Assembly: GCA_030151245.1 (NCBI GenBank)
Contig: JASLEF010000031.1
Location: 1-8,644, forward strand
Length of the DNA: 8,644 bases
Direction of reading: 5' to 3'
Source of the DNA: Ignatzschineria sp.
GTDB lineage: Bacteria; Pseudomonadota; Gammaproteobacteria; Cardiobacteriales; Wohlfahrtiimonadaceae
Every line of letters starts with the position of its first letter. Positions within the stretch are counted from its first letter, which is position 1. This document shows positions 1-6,397 of the stretch, piece after piece. Under the pieces are notes generated by a model. It was not told the DNA's origin. It ran no database searches and saw only the letters and a list, made by a program, of their open reading frames with translations. A program made the translations under genes and the position numbers.

Positions 1-48
1 GGTTCTGGGTTCTGGGTTCTGGGTTCTTACTCCTGAGTCCCTAGTTCT
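1..48. repeat. Degenerate heptanucleotide tandem repeat, running off the left edge
   Basis: The first 28 bases are four head-to-tail copies of GGTTCTG (the last ends in T). The 7-base phase then continues with TACTCCT, GAGTCCC and TAGTTCT, so the whole stretch reads as about seven degenerate heptamers (minus-strand consensus near AGAACYC). It lies about 20 bases past the stop codon of the receptor gene and may extend beyond the window. No coding function is seen. Such arrays usually arise by replication slippage. Confidence 0.8.
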
Positions 49-68
49 TAAATATTTCGCATTAAATA

Positions 69-2285
69 TTAAATGTTAATTTTCACGCTAATAGCCACAT
101 TTCGTCCGGGCTGTGTCCATCGATCTAAATGTTGATGCCAACCTACCCACATGCCATGCGCCTTTTCATCCTGCAGATCAATACCATCCCAATACTTCTC
201 ATTGGTTAAATTATAAATACCGGCATTAATCTCAATATGACGATCGACCTTCCACCAAGCGGTTAGATCAATAACGTCATACTTTGGTGAATCCACAAAG
301 TGGAAATATTTATTATCCGTTTTATATTCTCGCGTTTTTCCATTAACGTGCTTCCAATCAAGTGATGCCCCCCAATGATTAGCCTCATAAGCTAATCCCA
401 CGGTATAAGTTAAAGGATCAACGCCTAAACGATCCTTATCAAAGGGATTACTCTCAAGCTCTTTCCCAGTTGCCCTGTTTTTACTTTTCGCCCAGGCAAT
501 AGAACCACTTAAACTCCAGTTTTCTGTCAAATTTTGTCTAAAACTTGCTTCGATACCATACACATTAATCCGCTTTACATTGACCGGCATTGTATAACGC
601 TGCCCTGCACTATCTGCGATATTTTCAGCCCGAATAAAGTTATGATACTGACTTAAATAACTATTGATTCCCCATCTCGACCAACCATCATCATATAGAA
701 CACCGGCTACATAATTTCGAGAAGTCTCTTTTTTCAAATCAATATTAGGGACTAAATGGGTTCCACCATGATTATAAGTACCGAGATTATCAAAAGAAGG
801 ATGTCGAACGCCTTCACTATATCCCATAAATGCCTCGGCCCGTTGATCTAAAAAAGACTTACTAATATTTAACTTTGGCGTAATACTTGTATCCTGATAA
901 TGTTGAGACCCAAGATAACGATCACTAATCACTCCGCCGCTATTATCGGTTTTTCCTTGCTGTAAAAAAATCGCATCAGGTGAACTCTTCATCGTATGTC
1001 GGTCAATATTCACCCCCGCACTAAAGCGCCAGCCATCTCCCCAACTAATATGATCTTGCAGATAAATCCCAATATCTCGTATTTTTGCATCTGGAAAATC
1101 CTTACGTTGCTGATCTTCATTAGCCGTTGCCCTCTCTAATCGGGAACTCTTAGTTTCTCGCAAATCGACACCCCATGAAAGGGTATGAGAGGTAGAACCC
1201 ACCACAAAAGCCTTATCAAAATCGAGCTTCAATCCTTTAATATCCACTTTAAAATCACTCACAGAATGTGATGTCGGGACGGTATTGCTCGCACTAAAAC
1301 GGCTTCTTACACCATCTCTATTAGTGAGCTTGTTCTGATATAAACGTATATTCGCCTGATCAATCCAACGATTATTCAAATCCACTCGATAATCGATGGC
1401 ATAGCGATTTCGTTTAATATTCAACGTGTTTTCATAAATATGATCATCATTACTTTTCATATGTAGCATATCCACATCGATCACATTTTTATACTCTTCC
1501 GCCATAATCTCAAGGCGCTGATTTTCAGCATTCCAAGCGATTTTCCCTAATAGATTATGCCCTTTTGCATCTAGCGGATTAGGGGTCGTTCGTGTCGCGC
1601 CGAGCAGATCTTTGTCACCTCTATTTTTAGTCTCGTGGTAACGTTTATCAGTCCCTATAACAAGCCAAGAAAACTGATCCTTTTGCCCAGCCCCGGTAAA
1701 AGTTGTTTTATGCTCTTTATTCGCACTCGCATAAGCATGTTGCAAACCTAAATAGTAAGTTTTTTCAGGATTCACAAAATCTTCAGGATCAAAGGTTCTA
1801 AAATTGACCGAGCCCGCTAAAGTATCGGCACCATTTTTAGCTGAATTAGGCTCTTTTAAAATATCAACCCGCTTTAACGTATCGAACTCCACAAAATCTC
1901 GACCTGCATTATAGGCTGAGCTATGTCCCCAAGCTTGCCCCTCCGGTAATCTATCCCCATCAATGGTCATGGTAATTCTATTAAAATCTATTCCCCGAAT
2001 TCGAATACCTTGACTAACCCCTTTTTGCGCATCCTTAGCAACACTCACCCCCGGCATATACCGCGTCAATGTTTTAAGATCTGTCACGGCTGCTTTATTC
2101 AACGCCTGCCGATCAACGACTTCTACGGAATGAACTCCTTCGTCAAAATCCTGCTCAATTACTTGTCCTTGCACTTGTACGGGAGATAAAGTGACAATCT
2201 CCTCTTCCCTCTCTTGAGCATTAACTGGGGATAAAGAGACTCCTAATGTGACCAATACCCCAAAACCTAGATATGAATATTTCAT
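69..2285 (-). CDS. TonB-dependent outer-membrane receptor, haem/haemoglobin family
   Basis: A 738-residue outer-membrane receptor predicted to import haem or iron from a haem protein using TonB-ExbBD energy. The start at 2285 is chosen because AGGA sits 5 bases upstream and a normal signal peptide begins there (hydrophobic core near residues 5-19, likely cleavage after Ala23 in SPVNA/Q). The longer form from 2321 has no ribosome binding site. A TonB box (EIVTLSPVQV, about 29-38) precedes the plug domain (about 58-165) with IRIRGIDFNR and NGADTLAGSVNF. The remainder is a beta-barrel. In the haem-receptor signature region, VRHP (493-496) and VPNI (512-515) sit where FRAP and NPNL occur in HemR-type receptors, with His506 and His510 between them as candidate haem ligands. 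The C-terminal block NLTNEKYWD...WTQPGRN is typical of the haemoglobin/haem group, although the last residue is Ile rather than the usual Phe. The Fur box upstream supports iron repression. The exact ligand is unknown; transferrin/lactoferrin-type relatives are an alternative. No haem-uptake partner genes are in the window. Confidence 0.9.
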   Translation of the reverse strand: MKYSYLGFGVLVTLGVSLSPVNAQEREEEIVTLSPVQVQGQVIEQDFDEGVHSVEVVDRQALNKAAVTDLKTLTRYMPGVSVAKDAQKGVSQGIRIRGIDFNRITMTIDGDRLPEGQAWGHSSAYNAGRDFVEFDTLKRVDILKEPNSAKNGADTLAGSVNFRTFDPEDFVNPEKTYYLGLQHAYASANKEHKTTFTGAGQKDQFSWLVIGTDKRYHETKNRGDKDLLGATRTTPNPLDAKGHNLLGKIAWNAENQRLEIMAEEYKNVIDVDMLHMKSNDDHIYENTLNIKRNRYAIDYRVDLNNRWIDQANIRLYQNKLTNRDGVRSRFSASNTVPTSHSVSDFKVDIKGLKLDFDKAFVVGSTSHTLSWGVDLRETKSSRLERATANEDQQRKDFPDAKIRDIGIYLQDHISWGDGWRFSAGVNIDRHTMKSSPDAIFLQQGKTDNSGGVISDRYLGSQHYQDTSITPKLNISKSFLDQRAEAFMGYSEGVRHPSFDNLGTYNHGGTHLVPNIDLKKETSRNYVAGVLYDDGWSRWGINSYLSQYHNFIRAENIADSAGQRYTMPVNVKRINVYGIEASFRQNLTENWSLSGSIAWAKSKNRATGKELESNPFDKDRLGVDPLTYTVGLAYEANHWGASLDWKHVNGKTREYKTDNKYFHFVDSPKYDVIDLTAWWKVDRHIEINAGIYNLTNEKYWDGIDLQDEKAHGMWVGWHQHLDRWTQPGRNVAISVKINI

Positions 2286-2290
2286 AATTG

Positions 2291-2294
2291 TCCT
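2291..2294 (-). promoter_or_regulatory. Ribosome binding site of the receptor gene
   Basis: On the minus strand AGGA lies 5 bases before the ATG at 2285-2283. This decides the start: the in-frame ATG 36 bases upstream (at 2321) has no purine-rich ribosome binding site and would place a charged, non-signal stretch before the signal peptide. Confidence 0.7.
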
Positions 2295-2364
2295 ATATTT
2301 TATTTTTATAAAACTCCCCATAAGTGGGAACTATTCCAACCTTAAACAAACTTAAGCTAATTCA

Positions 2365-2394
2365 AACAATAACAATAACAATAACAATAATAAT
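2365..2394. repeat. Hexanucleotide microsatellite (AACAAT)4 plus (AAT)2
   Basis: Four perfect AACAAT units (2365-2388) followed by two AAT units (2389-2394). It lies in the predicted 5' leader of the receptor gene, 3 bases from the Fur box and about 80 bases before the start codon. Tracts of this kind can change length by slippage, which here would alter leader length but not the reading frame. Confidence 0.85.
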
Positions 2395-2397
2395 AGC

Positions 2398-2417
2398 GAT
2401 AATGATAACTATTACCA
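2398..2417. promoter_or_regulatory. Fur box (iron-responsive operator)
   Basis: GATAATGATAACTATTACC (2398-2416) matches the classical 19-bp Fur consensus GATAATGATAATCATTATC at 16 of 19 positions. Read as a 7-1-7 inverted repeat, TGATAACTATTACCA (2403-2417) differs from the ideal at two positions. It lies just downstream of the predicted receptor promoter, so iron-loaded Fur would be expected to block the receptor gene. Any effect on aroC, which starts about 235 bases away on the other side, is doubtful. Confidence 0.85.
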
Positions 2418-2433
2418 TTTGCATTTAGAACAA

Positions 2434-2460
2434 AGTATATTCTCCATGAGGGAATGTCAA
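2434..2460 (-). promoter_or_regulatory. Probable sigma-70 promoter of the receptor gene
   Basis: On the minus strand a perfect -35 hexamer TTGACA (2460-2455) is followed, 15 bases later, by TATACT (2439-2434; five of six match the -10 consensus). The spacer is short (15 rather than 17). Transcription would start near 2427, giving a leader of about 140 bases that contains the Fur box and the microsatellite. Confidence 0.5.
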
Positions 2461-2603
2461 CGTCATTGGCGATGACTCATCCTCTTCTCTTGCAAAGCAC
2501 AGCACTTTTTTTGAAGCATTTGACCCTTTTACAACAGTGAAGGCTTATCGAGAAAAGCCTCAAGAATGAGAGGTGCGATAAACTGAAAAAGGTGCTATTC
2601 TGC

Positions 2604-2631
2604 TTGACGGATAAAATAATCATTCAATCAT
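2604..2631 (+). promoter_or_regulatory. Possible promoter of aroC
   Basis: TTGACG (2604-2609; five of six) followed after 16 bases by AATCAT (2626-2631; four of six). Transcription from here would begin near 2638, right at the ribosome binding site, which would exclude the upstream ATG at 2630 as a start. The match is moderate only. An alternative TTGACC at 2520-2525 has a poor -10. Confidence 0.3.
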
Positions 2632-2637
2632 GTATGC

Positions 2638-2645
2638 AAGGGAGA
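2638..2645 (+). promoter_or_regulatory. Ribosome binding site of aroC
   Basis: AAGGGAGA sits 8 bases before the ATG at 2654. It favours that start over the in-frame ATG at 2630, which lies upstream of this site and would add eight residues absent from the family. Confidence 0.75.
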
Positions 2646-2653
2646 ATTCACGC

Positions 2654-3718
2654 ATGTCAGGGAATAGCATCGGTAAACTATTTTGTGTCAGCACAGCAGG
2701 AGAGAGTCACGGGAAAGCATTAGTTGCAATAGTCGATGGTTGCCCTCCCGGCATTGAGATCAATGAAGAGATGCTTCAAGTAGATCTCGATCGCCGCAAG
2801 CCTGGACAATCTCGCCATACGACACAACGTCGTGAAGCTGACAAAGTCACTATTCTCTCTGGCGTCTTTGAAGGTAAAACTACCGGTACTTCCATCGCGC
2901 TCATCATTGAAAATGAAGATCAGCGCTCAAAAGATTATAACGATATTAAAGATCTCTTTAGACCCGGACATGCGGATTTCACCTATCACCATAAATATGG
3001 TTTCCGTGATTACCGCGGTGGCGGTCGCTCTAGCGCTCGTGAAACCGCTATTCGTGTGGCTGCCGGCGCGATTGCGAAAGCAGCATTAAAAAAACTCTAC
3101 AACACAGAAGTTTATGGCTATCTCTCCCAACTTGGCCCTATTAAACCTTCTGAGTTTGATAAAGCAGCGATTGAAACAGAAGGCAATCCCTTCTTCTGGC
3201 CTAATTTAAAAGAGATCGAACAACTTGAAGCTTACATGGATCAACTTCGTAAATCAGGAGATTCTATCGGCGCTAAAGTGACCGTGATTGCAGATAATCC
3301 TCCCGTAGGTTTAGGCGAACCGGTTTTTGATCGTTTAGATGCCGATATTGCGCATGCCATGATGGGGATCAATGCAGTTAAAGGCGTGGAGATCGGGGAT
3401 GGCTTTGATTGTATTGAAGCTTTAGGGACTGAATTTCGAGATGAAATTACCCAAGCGGGATTTCTCTCAAATCATGCCGGCGGAATCTTAGGCGGGATCT
3501 CTTCAGGTCAGCCGATTGTTACCCATATCGCCCTAAAACCAACCTCTAGTCTTCGCTTAGAAGGAAGAACGGTCAATACCGCTGGCGATGAAACCACTGT
3601 GATTACCAAAGGTCGTCACGATCCTTGTGTAGGTATTCGCGCAACACCAATTGCTGAAGCAATGCTCGCAATCGTGTTACTAGATCACGCGCTTCGTCAC
3701 CGAGGACAAAACAGCTAA
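2654..3718 (+). CDS. aroC: Chorismate synthase
   Basis: Cytoplasmic enzyme of the shikimate pathway that turns 5-enolpyruvylshikimate-3-phosphate into chorismate, using reduced FMN as a catalytic cofactor. The 354-residue product is close to the usual bacterial length (about 360). All three family signatures are present: GESHG...DGCP at 16-31, the GGGRSSARETAIRVAAGAI region at about 122-140, and RHDPCVGIRATPIAEAM at 321-337. The catalytic histidines of the family are kept as His19 (GESHG) and His106 (RPGHAD). The N-terminus MSGNSIGKLF matches the standard start of AroC proteins, so the start at 2654 is preferred. The gene is divergent from the receptor gene and is followed by its own terminator, so it is probably monocistronic. 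Nothing looks damaged or foreign. Identification is near certain. Confidence 0.97.
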   Translation: MSGNSIGKLFCVSTAGESHGKALVAIVDGCPPGIEINEEMLQVDLDRRKPGQSRHTTQRREADKVTILSGVFEGKTTGTSIALIIENEDQRSKDYNDIKDLFRPGHADFTYHHKYGFRDYRGGGRSSARETAIRVAAGAIAKAALKKLYNTEVYGYLSQLGPIKPSEFDKAAIETEGNPFFWPNLKEIEQLEAYMDQLRKSGDSIGAKVTVIADNPPVGLGEPVFDRLDADIAHAMMGINAVKGVEIGDGFDCIEALGTEFRDEITQAGFLSNHAGGILGGISSGQPIVTHIALKPTSSLRLEGRTVNTAGDETTVITKGRHDPCVGIRATPIAEAMLAIVLLDHALRHRGQNS

Positions 3719-3798
3719 GGGTATTAAACATCTTAAAAAATAGGGAGGTCACTCTTTTAGCTTAATACTAAAAACAACTACAAAACCCTATAATTATT

Positions 3799-3830
3799 AA
3801 AGCTTTAGGTTATCAATCTACAGCTTTTTT
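3799..3830 (+). terminator. Rho-independent terminator after aroC
   Basis: AAAGCTTTAG (3799-3808) pairs with CTACAGCTTT (3818-3827) with one internal mismatch and a 9-base loop, followed by a T run (3825-3830) and further Ts. It lies 80 bases past the aroC stop and before any gene to the right, separating aroC from the MscS-like gene. Confidence 0.65.
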
Positions 3831-3881
3831 ATTTATCTAAAATGCGAGAGAATGCTATTAAAGATCGACATTCAAAACCTC

Positions 3882-3909
3882 TTTAAAGAGCGCCTGAATG
3901 AGATATCAT
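3882..3909 (+). promoter_or_regulatory. Weak candidate promoter of the MscS-like gene
   Basis: TTTAAA (3882-3887; four of six) and TATCAT (3904-3909; five of six) with a 16-base spacer. It lies between the aroC terminator and the chosen start at 3969. If real, the transcript starts near 3916 and cannot encode the longer form from 3852. Confidence 0.25.
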
Positions 3910-3954
3910 ATTATTTAACGCTTTTGCTTTACCATTTTATTTTGCGTTCATCAA

Positions 3955-3960
3955 AGAGGA
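3955..3960 (+). promoter_or_regulatory. Ribosome binding site of the MscS-like gene
   Basis: AGAGGA lies 8 bases before the ATG at 3969. It is much better than anything before the in-frame ATG at 3852, and the protein from 3969 begins with a normal signal peptide. Confidence 0.75.
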
Positions 3961-3968
3961 TTAGATCT

Positions 3969-5666
3969 ATGACTGACTACCGCTCTCGACATATTACGCT
4001 TTCTAGCACCACGATCGCTCGAACACTGCTTCTAGCACTCCTACTCTTTACTCTCTGCATTCCTACCATTGCCGAAGAGCTGACTTCTGAAGATAGAGTG
4101 ACTAAATTAAATGATATCGAATTAAAAATTGCCGATATTACACAACGCAAAAATGAGCTCCAAAAAGCCGTTGATCAAAAAAATCTGCCGGAAGAAGAGA
4201 AAGAAGAGCTCACCCAACGCTTACAAACTCTAAGTACCCAAAATAGAGAATTTATCGCACTTTTCGAGCAAACGGTTCTCGGCGGTATTGATTTATCCCT
4301 CTTCACTGAGGTCAAAGCAGATCCTAATGCTAGCAATATTGCGAACTATAATTGGCAGCAAGAGATCTTAATTATTCTTCAACCCTACTTTGCTGAAATG
4401 CAGCGAGCCACAGAGAAAACTCGACAAATTGATCTGCTTCATGAAGAGCAGAAAGAACTTGTTAAAAAAATTGAGTTGGCACGAATAGGGCTAGAAACCT
4501 TAGAAGGCATTGATAAAGAAGCTCTTAATGAGCACTCACAAAAGCTTCTTGCTAAAATTAAAGATGAATGGAGTGATCGTTTAAAATCTCTCGAACATCA
4601 AGAGAATATCGTCGATCTAAAACTTCTTGACCTCACAGACACGCGCCATTTTTTAAAGAAGTTTACGGATAATCTTTGGCTATTTATTCGCCATGAAGGT
4701 GTAGCGCTCCTCCTAGCATTTGGCTTTTCCATCTCTGCCTACTATATTTTCAGTCAACTGATCATGCTCTTTACCCGCTACCAAAAGCGAGATAAAACCC
4801 GGGTAATCAACTTTAAGTGGCGTTTAACCTTACTCATCCTACAAGCCGTCAACATTATCCTCTCTATCTGTATTTTCCTCGTCATTCTGCATACTTCTGG
4901 AAATATCATGCTTTTCGGATTAGCAGCACTGTTGCTAATTTTTATTGTGATTAGTCTACGAAATACTATTCCCAATTATATCCATCGATTACGGGTCTTT
5001 CTTAATCTCGGTCAAGCTCGAGAAGGCGAACGCGTCATTTATAATGATATTCCTTGGGAAATATCTAAAATTAATCTCTATAACGTCTATCTCACCAATC
5101 CATTACTCGATAATGGGCAACTACGGGTTACAATAGACCTTCTCGATAAGATCTATTCCCGTCATACCAATACCGATGAGCTATGGTTTCCTAGTCGTAA
5201 GGGAGATTTCTTACTTCTTCCCGATAAACGAATTGTCTATGTCATTCGCCAAACCCCCGAATCCGTCTATTTAGATCACAATGGCTCGACAATTGTTATG
5301 CCCACAGCGGAGTTTTATAAGCTGAAATTTAGTAACCTCTCCCGTGGTTACAACCTCACCCTTAATTTTACACTAGAAGATACCCCTGAAAATAGACTCT
5401 CTTTTAAAGAGGTAGAACAGGAAATTTCCCACGGAATATTGCGAGAGATGAAGCGCATGCATGAATCACTCCCGACCTGCGTCAAACGAATCTCCCTGAC
5501 CGTACGACAATTAATCACCAGTAATACCACCAGTTATCAATTAATTGTGGATATGACCGCTAACTCCGCAAAATATTACCTCGAGGCGAAAGGAGCCCTC
5601 AATAGCGCCGTGATTATTTCTGCAAGAGAGAAGTCATGGAATATCCTGATGACAGAGAATATCTAA
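3969..5666 (+). CDS. MscS-like mechanosensitive channel family membrane protein
   Basis: A 565-residue inner-membrane protein resembling small-conductance mechanosensitive channels. In order: a signal peptide (hydrophobic core about 19-34, likely cleavage after Ala35 in PTIA/EE); a periplasmic region of about 200 residues with charged, heptad-like helices (about 44-96 and 147-211) suggesting coiled coils; three membrane segments (about 244-271, 284-308, 313-330); and a cytoplasmic C-terminal domain. Basic residues between segments 1 and 2 and after segment 3 fit the MscS topology. Segment 3 runs into RNTIPNYIHRLRVFLNLGQAREGERV, which aligns in pattern with the MscS pore helix and the start of its beta-domain. 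The last part contains NGSTIVMPTAEF and KFSNLSRG, the usual beta-domain ending. Unusual points are two beta-domain-like segments (353-395 and 412-457) and a third helix largely lacking the small Gly/Ala residues of MscS. Channel activity is therefore inferred, not shown. The gene has its own ribosome binding site and stands alone. Confidence 0.7.
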   Translation: MTDYRSRHITLSSTTIARTLLLALLLFTLCIPTIAEELTSEDRVTKLNDIELKIADITQRKNELQKAVDQKNLPEEEKEELTQRLQTLSTQNREFIALFEQTVLGGIDLSLFTEVKADPNASNIANYNWQQEILIILQPYFAEMQRATEKTRQIDLLHEEQKELVKKIELARIGLETLEGIDKEALNEHSQKLLAKIKDEWSDRLKSLEHQENIVDLKLLDLTDTRHFLKKFTDNLWLFIRHEGVALLLAFGFSISAYYIFSQLIMLFTRYQKRDKTRVINFKWRLTLLILQAVNIILSICIFLVILHTSGNIMLFGLAALLLIFIVISLRNTIPNYIHRLRVFLNLGQAREGERVIYNDIPWEISKINLYNVYLTNPLLDNGQLRVTIDLLDKIYSRHTNTDELWFPSRKGDFLLLPDKRIVYVIRQTPESVYLDHNGSTIVMPTAEFYKLKFSNLSRGYNLTLNFTLEDTPENRLSFKEVEQEISHGILREMKRMHESLPTCVKRISLTVRQLITSNTTSYQLIVDMTANSAKYYLEAKGALNSAVIISAREKSWNILMTENI

Positions 5667-5670
5667 AAGA

Positions 5671-5702
5671 GTTCGATCCCCTCTAAAATGGATCACACGA
5701 AC
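5671..5702. other. Bulged hairpin just after the MscS-like gene
   Basis: GTTC (5671-5674) pairs with GAAC (5699-5702) and GATCC (5675-5679) with GGATC (5690-5694), leaving a 4-base bulge (5695-5698) and a 10-base loop. It begins 4 bases past the stop codon and is directly followed by a second, perfect hairpin. Confidence 0.45.
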
Positions 5703-5703
5703 C

Positions 5704-5735
5704 ATAACAATCCCCAAAAACTAGGGGATTGTTAT
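5704..5735. terminator. Strong hairpin, probable terminator without a U tract
   Basis: ATAACAATCCCC (5704-5715) and GGGGATTGTTAT (5724-5735) form a perfect 12-bp stem around an 8-base loop, 37 bases past the stop of the MscS-like gene. Neither strand has a run of Ts after the stem, so it may act as a transcript-end stabiliser or a factor-dependent terminator rather than a classical intrinsic one. Confidence 0.5.
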
Positions 5736-5890
5736 ATCATAAATCTACCTCTTTCCCCTAAACCACTTAAAGGCGCTGCTGATTTCTGATCAAAAGAGTT
5801 AAACTCCTTCGATTAATAGAGAGATTACTCCCCCTATAAAAGGGATACTGAGAAATATCGCTGACAAACGTTGATCCCCACTTTTTAAAG

Positions 5891-5907
5891 AAAAACTTGA
5901 AGTTTTT
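5891..5907. promoter_or_regulatory. Perfect 8-1-8 palindrome, operator-like
   Basis: AAAAACTTGAAGTTTTT is a perfect inverted repeat with 8-base arms around one central base. It sits about 540 bases before tmm and 17 bases before the first copy of a repeated motif (5924-5942). The regulator is unknown, and the A/T-rich arms reduce its significance. Confidence 0.35.
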
Positions 5908-5923
5908 GATCATTTTATCGATA

Positions 5924-5942
5924 TATTAAGGGTTATTGACGA
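5924..5942 (+). repeat. Direct repeat, copy 1 (second copy at the tmm leader)
   Basis: TATTAAGGGTTATTGACGA matches 17 of 19 bases of the motif at 6398-6416, immediately before the tmm ribosome binding site. It lies 474 bases upstream of that copy in the same orientation. It could be a second regulator site or a relic of a duplicated 5' region. Confidence 0.6.
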
Positions 5943-6099
5943 TTGTAAAAAATCATTTGTCACGATTCAAACACCGATATTCCCTATCATCTGTCTAAAA
6001 TAAAGACTAAAATAGTGCAAAAAAAAGTCATCATCATGATTATTTTTGACAAAAAGCCCCCTAAAAATCATTTATTTTTAATTTGATCAATATTTATGC

Positions 6100-6152
6100 A
6101 AAAGTTACCTTTCAAGCGATAAATCGCCTCTATTTCTAAAAAAATAACTTTT
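6100..6152. repeat. Nested inverted repeat upstream of tmm
   Basis: An outer pair AAAAGTTA (6100-6107) and TAACTTTT (6145-6152) encloses an inner pair GCGAT/ATCGC (6116-6120 with 6123-6127). The outer arms are perfect over 8 bases. It might fold as a two-stem RNA or serve as paired protein sites. No T tract follows, so it is not an intrinsic terminator. Confidence 0.4.
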
Positions 6153-6296
6153 CACTACAAACTTCCTACACAGCATATTCGCTTTTTCAGAGATTATGTT
6201 AAATAGCACTGTTTTACTCAGCTCATCATAAGTTCCTATAAACCTCCAAGTCTGTCGCATGAATTCAGATGAAATGCGAGTTCTAGCTCTTTTTAA

Positions 6297-6320
6297 TCAT
6301 TATTCCATAATCAATAATGA
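6297..6320. repeat. 8-bp inverted repeat with 8-base gap
   Basis: TCATTATT (6297-6304) and AATAATGA (6313-6320) are perfect inverted arms, 41 bases upstream of the predicted -35 of tmm. The position and size suit an operator, but the A/T-only arms could be chance. Confidence 0.35.
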
Positions 6321-6360
6321 GTCCTTAAAAGCGCTATCCACTTATCTCAAAAAGAAAGCT

Positions 6361-6389
6361 TTGTCAATATTGAGCTCACAATAAATATT
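6361..6389 (+). promoter_or_regulatory. Probable promoter of tmm
   Basis: TTGTCA (6361-6366; five of six) is followed after 17 bases by AATATT (6384-6389; four of six). Transcription would start near 6396, leaving a leader of about 36 bases that begins at the repeated motif 6398-6416. Confidence 0.4.
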
Positions 6390-6397
6390 CGTTACGG

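Larger units (their letters stand above)
5736..6360. other. Long non-coding stretch upstream of tmm
   Basis: About 625 bases with no convincing open frame or RNA gene on either strand. It is markedly AT-rich and holds several inverted repeats: AAAAACTTGAAGTTTTT (5891-5907), a nested repeat at 6100-6152, TCGCAT/ATGCGA (6255-6260 with 6274-6279) and an 8-bp repeat at 6297-6320. A consensus -35 hexamer TTGACA at 6046-6051 has no good -10. The space is unusually long for a single gene and may hold regulator sites for tmm, a small RNA, or the remains of a lost gene. Confidence 0.5.

Noticed and set aside
51..70. AATATTT/AAATATT hairpin as terminator of the receptor gene
   Set aside because: Only A/T pairs, it overlaps the stop codon, and no T tract follows on the minus strand.
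2286..2321. Longer receptor start at 2321
   Set aside because: No ribosome binding site, and it would put twelve residues in front of a normal signal peptide that has its own AGGA site.
2541..2560. AGGCTT/AAGCCT hairpin between the divergent genes
   Set aside because: Six pairs with an 8-base loop and no T run; could be chance and has no clear role.
2630..2653. Longer aroC start (eight extra residues)
   Set aside because: No ribosome binding site before 2630, whereas AAGGGAGA precedes 2654, where the family-typical N-terminus begins.
2832..3089. Open frames inside aroC, the MscS-like gene and tmm (for example 2832-3089, 4778-4975, 5348-5530, 6747-6932, 6966-7208, 7375-7626)
   Set aside because: All lie wholly within well-supported genes in other frames and have no recognisable domain.
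3852..3968. Longer MscS-like start at 3852
   Set aside because: It begins only 22 bases after the aroC terminator, has no clear ribosome binding site, and adds residues before a normal signal peptide at 3969.
6046..6076. TTGACA at 6046 as the main tmm promoter
   Set aside because: No acceptable -10 hexamer at 16-19 bases; the candidate at 6361-6389 is nearer to the gene and better balanced.
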